From assembly GCF_009834185.1 (NCBI RefSeq), contig NZ_CP047173.1:1054001-1118000 (forward strand): a stretch of 64,000 nucleotides of DNA, written 5' to 3'. This DNA is from Rathayibacter sp. VKM Ac-2760 (GTDB lineage Bacteria > Actinomycetota > Actinomycetes > Actinomycetales > Microbacteriaceae). This document shows positions 27,523-35,908 of the stretch, piece by piece. The notes beneath the pieces are model-generated. The model was given only the letters and a program-made list of their open reading frames with translations, had not been told where the DNA came from and did not search any database. The translations under genes were made by a program, and so were the position numbers. How positions within the stretch are numbered: position 1 is the first letter of the stretch; each line of letters starts with the position of its first letter.

Positions 27523-28377
27523 TCACTCGAAGAGCGAGAGCGTGAGCGTCGAGCGGTAGTCGCCGGGAGCGACGGCGGCGTCGGTGCCGAGGCGCAGCTC
27601 GGCGGTCGCGGCCCACGAGGCGCCCGTGGCCGCGGCGGAGCCGTCGACCGCGCGGAGGAGGACCGCATCGGTCAGCCCCCGGCCGCCGTCGACGACGCCG
27701 GCGACCGCGTCGCCCGCCGCGACGGGGCCCGCGCCGCCGAGGAGGGCCGGCCTCCAGCCGAGGTGGTCGGCGCCGATCGGGACGCGATCGCTCCCGCCGT
27801 CGAAGTCGGTCGCGGAGGCGAGCACGTACCAGCCGGCGCCGGACGGGATCCCGGCGGCGTCGCGGGTGTCGGCGACGGTCACGGTGGGCAGCGCGCCGCG
27901 GAAGCGCCGGTGCAGCGGCGTCGATCCGGACTCGACGAGCGAGGTGCCCGCTCCCGCCACGGTGAGGGACAGCGCACCGGGACCGACGGGCGGATCGATG
28001 GCGACGCCGACCTCGACGCCGCCGGTGTCCTGCTGCACGGGGACTCGCTCGGGGGCTCGGTCGGGGTCCTCCGGTGCGGGCGCTGCGGCGGTGCCGGTCC
28101 CGGGGGAGGCGTCGTGCGCCGCCGCGGCGCCGCTGTCCGCGGCGGAGTCCTCGGCGGTGGAGTCGCGGCCGGAGCGGTCGGGCGCGGTCGGCCAGGGCGC
28201 CGACGTCGGCGCTGGGACGGAGGTCGCGGTCGCGACGGCGACCGGCTCCGCCGTGCCCGTGCTCTCCGGTGCCGGAGCGGCCCCCGGGGCGAGGGCCGCC
28301 GAGGCGAACGCGACGCTCAGGGCGAGGGCGGCGGAGGGGACCGCGGTCGCGAGGACGGCGCGGGTGGTGCGGATCAC
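27523..28377 (-). CDS. Secreted WxL-like surface protein
   Basis: A 284-residue exported protein. The signal peptide is in the first about 35 residues (IRTTRAVLATAVPSAALALS ending ALAPGAAPA). A Pro/Ser/Thr/Ala-rich linker (about 35-115) follows. The folded domain (about 125-284) has GALSLTVAGAG, PTVTVADTRDAA, GWYVLASATDFDGG, LGWRPALLGG and the end APGDYRSTLTLSLFE. This arrangement recalls the WxL-like extracellular domains of actinobacteria, which may bind the wall. GTG 28377 is chosen because the signal peptide begins there; the frame is open further upstream through repeat A. No partner DUF916-type gene is adjacent. Confidence 0.65.
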   Translation of the reverse strand: MIRTTRAVLATAVPSAALALSVAFASAALAPGAAPAPESTGTAEPVAVATATSVPAPTSAPWPTAPDRSGRDSTAEDSAADSGAAAAHDASPGTGTAAAPAPEDPDRAPERVPVQQDTGGVEVGVAIDPPVGPGALSLTVAGAGTSLVESGSTPLHRRFRGALPTVTVADTRDAAGIPSGAGWYVLASATDFDGGSDRVPIGADHLGWRPALLGGAGPVAAGDAVAGVVDGGRGLTDAVLLRAVDGSAAATGASWAATAELRLGTDAAVAPGDYRSTLTLSLFE

Positions 28378-28569
28378 TGGGGTTCCCGTTCTGCCGGTCG
28401 CGGCGGTGCGACGGCCTGTCGTTCCTATCAGCGGCGGGAGCGGGAGCGGGACCCCGCTTCCGGGTGCGCGGGAGGGGTCGACGTCGTGCGGCGTGAGCGC
28501 GCGCCTGCTGACCGGGTGGCCCGCGCAGCGGGCGGAGCGAGATCCGCGTCCGCCGGGCGTGCTGGTGAC

Positions 28570-28763
28570 GGTGGGTCTCGATACGCCCCTGCGGGGCTGC
28601 TCGACCAGCATGGATACGCGCCTGCGGGGCTGCTCGACCAGCAGGTTCGCTGCTGCTTGCTGATCGAGTAGCCCTCGAAGAGGGCGTATCGAGATCCACG
28701 TCCGCCGGGCGTGCTGGCGATGGTGGGTCTCGATACGCCCCTCTGGGGCTACTCGACCAGCAG
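28570..28763. repeat. Family A palindromes, copy 4 (compound)
   Basis: At least three half-elements in a row: GGGTCTCGATACGCCCC-TGC-GGGGCTGCTCGACCAGCA at about 28573-28611, an internal duplicate of the second half at about 28614-28643, then CTGATCGAGTAGCCC...GGGCGTATCGAGATCCAC and a final GGGTCTCGATACGCCCC...GGGGCTACTCGACCAGCA. It occupies the gap between two leftward genes. Confidence 0.8.
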
Positions 28764-28771
28764 GGGGAGAG

Positions 28772-31618
28772 TCAGCAGGTGCGGGCGGGGTAGCTCACCT
28801 TCTGCTCGAGGGTGGTCGGGCCGGACGTCGCGGTCACGGTGACCTCGCCGGACGGCATCGCGGCCTGGCGGGTGGTCCAGCTGTGCGTGGCGTTCGCGCC
28901 CGCCGCGACGCTCGCGAAGGCCTTCTGCCCGTACGCCGACGCGACCGTGACGCCGATCGGCCCGCTCTCGCCGTTGGTCGCCGTCACCGACAGCACCGCC
29001 TTGCCGGCGATGCAGCGGGACGACACCGTGGCCGGGACCTTCAGGGCCGGGGCCGCGACCTCGGGCACCACGATCTCGGTGATCTTGAGGAAGGAGTTCG
29101 GCGTCGAGAACGACAGCTTCAGACCCGTCGACTCCACCGCGGTGAAGGGGATCGTCGTCAGCACGCCGTTCGCCGCGGGGGCGACGTTCTGCGCGGACGT
29201 CGGGCGCCAGACGCCGTCGGTGCCGCGGTAGGCGATGCTCACCGAGGCGAGCGTGCCCTCCGTGTTGGTGAACGACAGCCCGGCGACGCGGTGCGCCTCC
29301 GTGTTCGTCAGCGTGAAGTCGGCGCTGCCGGCGAACGTCTGGTCGGTCCACGTCGACCACGCGGTGGTGACGTTGCCGTCGCACGCGTTCGCGGCGGGCA
29401 GGGTCGCCCACTTCGTCTGGCTGAACGAGGCGGAGACCGCGGCGCCCTTCACCCGGCAGACGTTGACCGGGGGCGCGGTGCCCCAGATCTGCACCTCGGC
29501 GATGGACTGCCAGGTGTTCGCGGCGCTGGTCAGGTGCAGGCGGAGTCCGGTGGTGTCCGGCAGCGAGGACAGGTCGAGGGCGACCGTCGGCGCGGCGTCC
29601 GTCGCGGCCTGCGAGAGCGTCGCGGCGACCGTGCTCGTGGTCCAGGTGGTGCCCACCTGGTACTCGACCTCGATGCGCGAGGGCCAGGTGGCCGTCGCGC
29701 CGTCCTTGAAGGCGTGGACGGTCACGGAGTCGAGGTTCTGCGGGCTGCTCCAGGAGAAGGCGAGCCGGCTGTCGCGGGGGTAGCCGGAGCCGGTCCAGTC
29801 GTCCCAGCCCTTCGCCTTCACATTCCCGTCGATGAGCGTCGGCGCGAGGTCGGTGCGGCTCGAGACCGTGAGCGAGGCGCCGGGCGCGAGGTTCGCGATG
29901 CCGGGCTCCGCGACCTCGATCGTGCGGGTGAAGGTGCGGCCCTTCGCGAACTCGGAGTCGGCGGCGAGTGTGCCCGTCACCGTCAGCGTGCCGAGGAGCG
30001 CGGGGCCGGTCGGCGCCCACGTGACGGCGACGTCGCGGGTGGCGGTGTCGGTCCTCACCGAGACCGTCGCGGGCAGGACGGCGGCGATGTCGGCGTTCCG
30101 GCGCACCGCGTCGGGCAGACGGTCGTCGACGACCGACCAGGTGCCGGCTCCGACGCCCTTGTCGTCCCAGTAGGACTCGTTCCAGCCCGCGGCCCAGCGC
30201 GCCGGGTCCTCGACGGCGGGGTTGCGCATCTCGAGGCGGCCGTTCTCGCCGACGGTCATCGGCAGCCAGACGTAGTTGGAGTTCGACTCGCCGTCGGCCC
30301 AGCGGTCGCCCATGTAGACGTACTTGCCCGGCGCGAGCGTCAGCACGTTGGTCGACTGCGAGCCGAAGGTGGTCTTCCGGGTGTCGCCGACGGAGAGGAG
30401 GCCGTCGCCGCCCTCCGGGATCGCGTTGTAGGCGACGTTCTCGTCGACATCGCCCTTCTCCACTCCGCGGATCCACGAGCCGAGGATCGAGTCGGCGGTG
30501 TAGTAGGTCTGCGGGTTGGGCGCCCAGCCGGTGGCTCCGGAGGCGATCGTGTAGTACTTGCCGCCGTTCGCGAAGATCGCCGGCGCCTCGAGGTGGCCGC
30601 ACTCCTTGACGATCTGGAAGTCGGTGCCGCGGACCGGCGCTCCGGCCTTGCCGTCGGCGAAGACGTAGGGGTAGGTGCCGTCGGCCGAGTACTGGCCGGC
30701 GTCGAGCGTGTCCGTCGTGGTCGTGCGCTCGACGTTGGTGTAGTCGGCGTCGAGCTTGGCGATGTAGAGGGAGTAGTTCTCCTCGGAGGAGTAGGAGATG
30801 TACGCGGTGCCGTCCTCGTCCTGGAAGACGGTCATGTCGCGCGCCTGGCCGGGGACCGCCGAGGTGGTGCAGGCCTGGTAGTTCGAGCGGTTGTAGAGCC
30901 GGTAGACGCCCTGCATCGTGAAGGGGCCGGTCGGGCTGTCGGAGGTGGCGACTCCCGCCATCGACCGCGCATACGTGCTGCCACCGGGGGTGATCCGGCC
31001 GTCGGAGTGCCACCACATCACCCACTTGCCGGTCTTCTCGTTGAAGAGCACCTTGGGCCGCTCGAAGATCGCGGTGTTCGGCGAGGACTGCGTGGTGTCG
31101 AGGTGGTAGTCGAGCTCGGCGATGCGGTCGGCGCGCGGCTGCCCGGCGTCGTCGACGGTGTCGTAGAGGGCGTCGAAGTAGGGGGACTTCAGGTCGTCGG
31201 GGGTGGCGACGCTGCGCAGCGCGACGCCCCTGTTCTCCCAGTTGTGGCCGTCGGTCGAGCGGTAGACCGCGACGCCGGGGCTGCTCCAGTAGCCCTTCGT
31301 GCGGTCCTCGCCGTACCAGTACTGCACCTCCTGGCCGTTCTCCTGCGTCGTCACGATCTGGCCGCCGTGCGCCTGGATGTGGCGCCCGTCGGTGTCGTAC
31401 CAGGACGGCTGGAAGTAGCTGGCGGCGGTACGGCCCGGGTCCTGGATCGCGGGGTAGTCGGTGTAGACGGGTGGCGGACTGGTCCGCGGGACGCCGTCGT
31501 TCGGGTCGGTGACCACGCCGGAGGGGGCGGCCGCCGCGGGGGACACTCCCGCTCCGAGGAGGACGGCCGCGAGGAGGGCCGCCACTCCCGCCGCCACGGA
31601 TCGCTGTTGAGGACTCAT
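28772..31618 (-). CDS. Secreted GH43-like glycoside hydrolase with F5/8-type and Ig-like modules
   Basis: A 948-residue exported enzyme: signal peptide about 1-31 (AAGVAALLAAVLLGAG...AAAAP). A five-bladed-propeller region about 50-460 carries GH43-type segments (AIQDPGRTAASYF, YWYGEDRTKGYW, RPKVLFNEKTGKWVMWWHSD, ARDMTVFQDEDGTAYISYSS, HLEAPAIFANGGKYYTIASG). Then comes an Ig-like region (TVSVRTDTATRDVAVTWAPT), two discoidin/F5/8-like modules (about 605-860) and a C-terminal beta domain ending SYPARTC. GH43 relatives act on galactan, arabinan or xylan side chains; this one most resembles the exo-beta-galactanase-type group, an inference. ATG 31618 has an AGGAGCA ribosome-binding site. Confidence 0.85.
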   Translation of the reverse strand: MSPQQRSVAAGVAALLAAVLLGAGVSPAAAAPSGVVTDPNDGVPRTSPPPVYTDYPAIQDPGRTAASYFQPSWYDTDGRHIQAHGGQIVTTQENGQEVQYWYGEDRTKGYWSSPGVAVYRSTDGHNWENRGVALRSVATPDDLKSPYFDALYDTVDDAGQPRADRIAELDYHLDTTQSSPNTAIFERPKVLFNEKTGKWVMWWHSDGRITPGGSTYARSMAGVATSDSPTGPFTMQGVYRLYNRSNYQACTTSAVPGQARDMTVFQDEDGTAYISYSSEENYSLYIAKLDADYTNVERTTTTDTLDAGQYSADGTYPYVFADGKAGAPVRGTDFQIVKECGHLEAPAIFANGGKYYTIASGATGWAPNPQTYYTADSILGSWIRGVEKGDVDENVAYNAIPEGGDGLLSVGDTRKTTFGSQSTNVLTLAPGKYVYMGDRWADGESNSNYVWLPMTVGENGRLEMRNPAVEDPARWAAGWNESYWDDKGVGAGTWSVVDDRLPDAVRRNADIAAVLPATVSVRTDTATRDVAVTWAPTGPALLGTLTVTGTLAADSEFAKGRTFTRTIEVAEPGIANLAPGASLTVSSRTDLAPTLIDGNVKAKGWDDWTGSGYPRDSRLAFSWSSPQNLDSVTVHAFKDGATATWPSRIEVEYQVGTTWTTSTVAATLSQAATDAAPTVALDLSSLPDTTGLRLHLTSAANTWQSIAEVQIWGTAPPVNVCRVKGAAVSASFSQTKWATLPAANACDGNVTTAWSTWTDQTFAGSADFTLTNTEAHRVAGLSFTNTEGTLASVSIAYRGTDGVWRPTSAQNVAPAANGVLTTIPFTAVESTGLKLSFSTPNSFLKITEIVVPEVAAPALKVPATVSSRCIAGKAVLSVTATNGESGPIGVTVASAYGQKAFASVAAGANATHSWTTRQAAMPSGEVTVTATSGPTTLEQKVSYPARTC

Positions 31619-31743
31619 GCTGTGCTCCTTTGCACGCCGGACCGATGTTCACGCAAACACCGCGTCTCGACCGTACATGGTGACGTCAACATTAAGCGAG
31701 GGGTCCCTGCTGAACCGGGTTGCAGGATGCGCCTGCCCCCCCC

Positions 31744-31869
31744 TTGCTGATCGAGTAGCCCGCGGAGCGGGCGTATCGAGATCCACCTTCGTCGGAAGTC
31801 GAGCCTGCAGGCCCGGCCTGCTGAGAACGTGGGTCTCGATGCGCCCCTGCGGGGCGACTCGACCAGCAG
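31744..31869. repeat. Family A palindrome, copy 5
   Basis: TTGCTGATCGAGTAGCCC-GCGGAGC-GGGCGTATCGAGATCCACC, then a spacer with CCTGCAGGCC, then GTGGGTCTCGATGCGCCCC-TGC-GGGGCGACTCGACCAGCA. It lies between two leftward genes; the rest of the gap (31619-31743) presumably holds the GH43 promoter. Confidence 0.8.
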
Positions 31870-31883
31870 GGGAGGAGGCGGGC

Positions 31884-33263
31884 TCAGCGCGGGGCGCGCA
31901 GCAGCCCGAGCGGCCCCTCGTGCAGCGGCTCCGTCTCCCAGTGCGCCGAGAAGGTGCCGTCCGCGGGGGAGAGTGCGAGGTGCAGGCGGTGCGGCGTCTC
32001 GAGAAAGAGCACGTCGACCAGCAGCGTCCCGCCCGCACCCGGGCCGGCGCTCGCCGCGAAGGCGTCCGTGACCGTCCACTCGTCGGAGCCGGGGGCGAGC
32101 AGCAGCCGCTCCTCGCCCTCGATCAGCGCGAGGGTCCAGCCGGCGGGGTCGGCGGCGACCTCGATCGCGGTCAGCGAGCGGAGCGCCGACCCGGCCGCGG
32201 GCGAGTAGCGCCCGGGCTCCGGCGCGGCGGGCAGGGCGGGGAGCGGCGCGAGTCCGAGCGAGCCGAGGCGCTCGAGCAGTCGGGTGTCGGCGTCGGCCGT
32301 CGAGCCGCGGCCGATCGCGGGCAGCAGGTGCTCCCAGACGGCGGCGAGGAGTGTGCCGGTGTCGGTGCTCTGCCCGGTGATCGCGACGACGAGGTCGTGC
32401 TCCGGAACGATCAGGCTGAACTGACCGTAGGCGCCGTCGGCCCGGTAGCCGTGCAGCGAGCGCCAGAACTGGAAGCCGTAGCCCTGCTCCCAGTCGGGCG
32501 AGTCGGCCGGGGGAGTGGCGACGTGCGCGGTGGACGCCTCGGCCACCCACTCCGGCGAGAGGATCGCGGTGTCGGCCCAGCGACCGTCCTGCAGGTGCAG
32601 CTGCCCGAGCGCGGCGGCCGCCTCCGTGGTGGTGTGCATCCCGCTGTAGCCGATCTCGCGATCGGAGGCGTCGCGGATCCAGGCGACCTCGCCGATCCCG
32701 AGCGGGTCGAGCAGCCGAGGGCGGAGGTACTCGGTCAGCGGCAGCCCGGTCACGCGCTGGACGATCGCGGCGGCGGCGAAGGTGCACGGCTGGTTGTAGG
32801 CGAAGACGCTGCCCGGCTCCTGCTCGGGCGGCAGCAGCAGGAAGCCGCGGACCATGTCCACGGGATCGAGCTCTCGCGCCCGGTCGATGGTCTCGGCCGA
32901 GTGGCCGCTCGCCATGGCCAGGACGTCGCGGACACGGATCGCCCGCGAGCGCGGATCGGTCACCTCGGCGTCGAGCTCGGGGAAGTAGGAGAGGACGGTG
33001 GCGTCCAGCTCGACGAGCCCCTCGCCCACCGCGAGGCCGACCGCGCTCGCGGTGAAGCTCTTGCTCAGCGAGTACAGGAGGTGCAGCCGCTCGGCCGAGT
33101 AGGGAGCCCACCAGCCCTCGGCGATCACGTCGCCGCCGTGCACGATCATCAGGCCGTGCAGCTCGACGCCGGGCGCCGCCTCCACCGCGTCGAGGAGGTC
33201 GAGCACGCCGGTGGCGTCGACGGAGCGGGCGGAGGGGGAGCTTCTCGGCAGTGAGCGCGTCAT
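31884..33263 (-). CDS. Beta-lactamase-fold serine hydrolase
   Basis: A 459-residue protein of the beta-lactamase/class C family (esterase or peptidase-like). The nucleophile motif SxxK is SLSKSF (Ser about 65) and the YxN equivalent is YNQPC. ADGAYGQFSLIVPEHDLVVAITGQS is the region that normally holds the third (KTG/HxG) motif, here GQF. No signal peptide, so cytoplasmic. The C-terminal about 120 residues form an extra domain (ALRSLTAIEVAADPAGWTLAL). The substrate is unknown. It starts 49 bp after a terminator hairpin (33312-33346) that ends the upstream gene. Confidence 0.85.
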   Translation of the reverse strand: MTRSLPRSSPSARSVDATGVLDLLDAVEAAPGVELHGLMIVHGGDVIAEGWWAPYSAERLHLLYSLSKSFTASAVGLAVGEGLVELDATVLSYFPELDAEVTDPRSRAIRVRDVLAMASGHSAETIDRARELDPVDMVRGFLLLPPEQEPGSVFAYNQPCTFAAAAIVQRVTGLPLTEYLRPRLLDPLGIGEVAWIRDASDREIGYSGMHTTTEAAAALGQLHLQDGRWADTAILSPEWVAEASTAHVATPPADSPDWEQGYGFQFWRSLHGYRADGAYGQFSLIVPEHDLVVAITGQSTDTGTLLAAVWEHLLPAIGRGSTADADTRLLERLGSLGLAPLPALPAAPEPGRYSPAAGSALRSLTAIEVAADPAGWTLALIEGEERLLLAPGSDEWTVTDAFAASAGPGAGGTLLVDVLFLETPHRLHLALSPADGTFSAHWETEPLHEGPLGLLRAPR

Positions 33264-33311
33264 CCTCCGATGCTACGCAGGAGCGCTCACCGCCGAGGGG
33301 CCGCTGCCGCT

Positions 33312-33346
33312 CCCGGTCCGGACGCCGTGGCGGAGTCCGGACCGGG
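33312..33346 (-). terminator. Intrinsic terminator after the DUF7507-like gene
   Basis: CCCGGTCCGGAC (33312-33323) pairs perfectly with GTCCGGACCGGG (33335-33346), loop 11 nt. It starts 6 bp downstream of the stop of the leftward gene at 33353. Confidence 0.75.
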
Positions 33347-33352
33347 CTCGAG

Positions 33353-33958
33353 TCAGCCCGCCGGCGTTTCCTTCGGGAAGGCGAGGGTGCCCGTGATGTC
33401 GGACGACATGAAGGGGGTGCCGGTGCTGGTGGTGAGGGGGTAGTTCGCGGTGAAGGTGACGGTTCCGGCGTCGATGTCGGCCTGGGTGACCTGGGTCCGC
33501 CAGTCGATGTCGGTGGTGGTCTCGCCGGGGGCGAGGTCGTAGTCGACGCCGAGGACGGTGTGGATGGGGACGTCGCCGGTGTTGGTGAGCTCGGCGTCCC
33601 AGACGATGACGGTGCCGGGGGTGACGTGCTCTCCGTCCTTCAGCTCGAAGCGGCCGGTGAAGTGGCCGGTCAGACCGGGGTGCTCGACCGGGAGGACGAC
33701 CCTCGGCGCGGGCGCGGACTGCTGCCCTGCGCCGTCGCGTCCGGGAGCCTCGGCCGGTCCGCGAGGCGGCGACGAGGGCACCGTCGGCTCCGTCGCGCCC
33801 TCACGGGCGGCGGATGCCGGCGCCGATGTCTCGACCGCCTGCGCCGCGGTCGCGGTGCCGCCGAGGAGGGCGAGGGACAGCGCCGTGACGACGAGGGCTC
33901 TCGAGTGGCGACGGCGCCGGTCAGGGCTTCGCCGGCGGTCGTGGTGATGGGGGGACAT
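33353..33958 (-). CDS. Secreted protein with DUF7507/DUF11-like repeat domain
   Basis: A 201-residue exported protein: a His/Arg-rich n-region (MSPHHHDRRRSPDRRRRH), a hydrophobic core (ALVVTALSLALLGGTATAAQA) and a Pro/Ser/Ala-rich linker. One beta domain of the 'conserved repeat' type follows (WDAELTNTGDVPIHTVL, YDLAPGETTTD, VTQADIDAGTVTFTANYP). Such domains usually occur in long tandem surface proteins; here there is only one copy. ATG 33958 is chosen for its AGGAG site 6 nt upstream; an open frame continues to 34009 without a better start. Confidence 0.75.
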   Translation of the reverse strand: MSPHHHDRRRSPDRRRRHSRALVVTALSLALLGGTATAAQAVETSAPASAAREGATEPTVPSSPPRGPAEAPGRDGAGQQSAPAPRVVLPVEHPGLTGHFTGRFELKDGEHVTPGTVIVWDAELTNTGDVPIHTVLGVDYDLAPGETTTDIDWRTQVTQADIDAGTVTFTANYPLTTSTGTPFMSSDITGTLAFPKETPAG

Positions 33959-33991
33959 GGCACTCCTGGACGTGAGAGGTCGGCTGCAAGG

Positions 33992-34012
33992 GATGTGAAG
34001 CATCTTCACATC
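33992..34012. promoter_or_regulatory. Perfect 9-bp inverted repeat upstream of the DUF7507-like gene
   Basis: GATGTGAAG-CAT-CTTCACATC, a 21-bp perfect dyad, 34 bp upstream of the ATG at 33958. The very short spacer suits a protein-binding operator better than an RNA hairpin. No matching regulator is adjacent. Confidence 0.5.
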
Positions 34013-34064
34013 GGCAGTCGAACCGGATCACGTCCGTCGCCCGGAGAGGCGCGCGACGCCCGGT

Positions 34065-34658
34065 CTAGTCGGCCTGGGCGGGGAAGGGGCCGACGCCGAG
34101 CAGGAAGCGGAGGATCTCGCTCGCCGGGGCGCGGACGGCTGGGCCGGAGCCGAGCGACCAGGAGGCGTCGGTCGGCACGAGCGAGCTGCCGCGGGCCGCG
34201 GCGCGGATGGCGAGCGGGGCGCGGAGGGAGCGGTCTACGGCGACGGCGCCGGTCACGCGCTCGGGGAGGACGGTCGCGGGCGCGAGGGTGAGCTCGACGC
34301 GGACGGCCTCGACCAGCTCGGCGACGCCGAAGGGGCCGTGCCCGGTGCGACGGGCGGTGGCGAGGGCGGTGAGCGCCGCGGGCAGCGCCGCCTGGGCGGG
34401 AGGATCGGCGGCCTCGCGAGCGCCGAAGCGGGTGGCGATCCGCTGCGTGGTGCTGCTCGAGAGCCGCACGACGAGGGCGCCGAGAAGGGGGGTGGAGACG
34501 GCGCTGGCCGCCCCGCCCTCCGCGAAGGAGGGGGAGGCGGCCAGGACCGCGAGCCGGTCGAGCCGATCGGCGACGAGCGGGCGCCAGTCGTTGCTGACCC
34601 CCGACTCGTCGACCGTGGGGCCGGTGCTGAGCGGCAGGAACCGCGACCAGTCGGGCAC
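34065..34658 (-). CDS. Uncharacterised protein (possible maleylpyruvate-isomerase-type C-terminal region)
   Basis: About 197 residues from GTG 34658 (VPDWSRFLPLSTGPTVDES). The middle is Ala/Leu-rich and helical. The end (VPTDASWSLGSGPAVRAPASEILRFLLGV) resembles the C-terminal domain of mycothiol-dependent maleylpyruvate-isomerase-like proteins, but the metal-binding N-terminal His motifs of that family are not visible. The gene starts 12 bp after the stop of mmsB and may ride on that operon. Codon-third-position GC is high, as in its neighbours. I do not assign a function. Confidence 0.5.
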   Translation of the reverse strand: MPDWSRFLPLSTGPTVDESGVSNDWRPLVADRLDRLAVLAASPSFAEGGAASAVSTPLLGALVVRLSSSTTQRIATRFGAREAADPPAQAALPAALTALATARRTGHGPFGVAELVEAVRVELTLAPATVLPERVTGAVAVDRSLRAPLAIRAAARGSSLVPTDASWSLGSGPAVRAPASEILRFLLGVGPFPAQAD

Positions 34659-34669
34659 GACCGGTGGGG

Positions 34670-35908
34670 CTAGCGTCCGCCGGAGCGGCGCTTGTTGTAG
34701 ACGTCGAACGCGACCGCGAGCAGCAGCACGAGGCCCTTGACGGCCTGCTGCCACTCGATGCCGATGCCCATGATCGACATGCCGTTGTTCAGGACGCCGA
34801 TGATGAGACCACCGAGGATCGCGCCGCCGATGGTGCCGACGCCGCCCTGGACGGCCGCGCCGCCGATGAACGCGGCCGAGATGGCCTCGAGCTCGAAGCC
34901 GTCGCCCGCCTTCGGGCCCGCCAGGTTGAGGCGGGCGGTGAAGACGAGGCCGGCCAGCGCCGCGAGGACGCCCATGTTGACGAACAGCCAGAAGGTGACG
35001 TTGCGCGTCTTGATGCCCGAGAGCTCCGCGGCGTGCAGGTTGCCGCCGATGGCGTAGACGTGGCGGCCGAAGACCGAGCGGTTCATCACGACGCCGTAGA
35101 CGAGGACGAGCACGGCGAGCACGATCAGGGTCACCGGGATGCCCTTGAACGACGCGAGCGCGAAGGCGAACGCGGCGATGACGACGGCGATGAGGACGAG
35201 CTTGGTGACGAACCAGGCGCCCGGCTCGACGCCCTGGTTGTACTTCTGGCGGCCGCGGCGGGTGCGCACCGACTGCACGGTGAACGCGATGATCGCGATC
35301 GCGCCGATGCCGAGCGACAGCGGGTCGAGCCCGGAGCTCTCGCCGAACAGGTCGGTGAGGAAGCCGTTGCCCAGCGCGCGGTACTCGATCGGGAACGAGC
35401 CGATGTTGGCGTTGCCGAGCACGACGAGGGCGAGACCGCGGAAGATCAGCATGCCCGCCAAGGTCACGATGAACGCGGGTATGCCCACGAACGCGATCCA
35501 GAAGCCCTGCCAGGCGCCCACCAGAGCACCGATGAGCAGCGAGAGCACGATCGAGACGTACCAGGGCAGCCCCATGTTGACGGCGAAGACGCCGGACATG
35601 GCGCCGACGAACGCGGCGATCGAGCCGACCGAGAGGTCGATGTGCCCGGCCACGATGACCATCACCATGCCGATGGCGAGGATGAGGATGTAGCCGTTCT
35701 GGACGATCAGGTTCGAGATGTTCTGCGGACGCAGGAGGATCCCGTTGGTCATGATCTGGAACAGCAGCACCACCACGATGAGGGCGATGAAGATGCCGTT
35801 CTTGCCGAGGTCGCCCAGCACGTGGCTGAGGCGCTTGGTGAACGCGTTCTCGGTGGGGTTCACCTGCGCTCCCGCCGCCGTCGGCGGGGTGTTCTGCAGA
35901 TCGGTCAT
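34670..35908 (-). CDS. mmsB: Multiple-monosaccharide ABC transporter permease
   Basis: A 412-residue polytopic permease of the ribose/xylose (BPD_transp_2) type, about ten hydrophobic segments. The family glycine-rich loop is seen as GHIDLSVGSIAAFVGAMSG, together with ILALAIGM-like and FIVTLAGMLIFRG segments and the C-terminal GAILGGLIIGVLNNG. Length fits MmsB/GguB rather than the shorter RbsC (about 330). It overlaps the ATPase stop by four bases (ATGA at 35905-35908). It forms the sugar channel with MmsA and ChvE. Confidence 0.92.
   Translation of the reverse strand: MTDLQNTPPTAAGAQVNPTENAFTKRLSHVLGDLGKNGIFIALIVVVLLFQIMTNGILLRPQNISNLIVQNGYILILAIGMVMVIVAGHIDLSVGSIAAFVGAMSGVFAVNMGLPWYVSIVLSLLIGALVGAWQGFWIAFVGIPAFIVTLAGMLIFRGLALVVLGNANIGSFPIEYRALGNGFLTDLFGESSGLDPLSLGIGAIAIIAFTVQSVRTRRGRQKYNQGVEPGAWFVTKLVLIAVVIAAFAFALASFKGIPVTLIVLAVLVLVYGVVMNRSVFGRHVYAIGGNLHAAELSGIKTRNVTFWLFVNMGVLAALAGLVFTARLNLAGPKAGDGFELEAISAAFIGGAAVQGGVGTIGGAILGGLIIGVLNNGMSIMGIGIEWQQAVKGLVLLLAVAFDVYNKRRSGGR

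Noticed and set aside
28749..31652. Open frame overlapping the GH43 gene on the same strand
   Set aside because: Arg/Pro/His-rich, no signal peptide, frame-shifted copy of the GH43-like gene.
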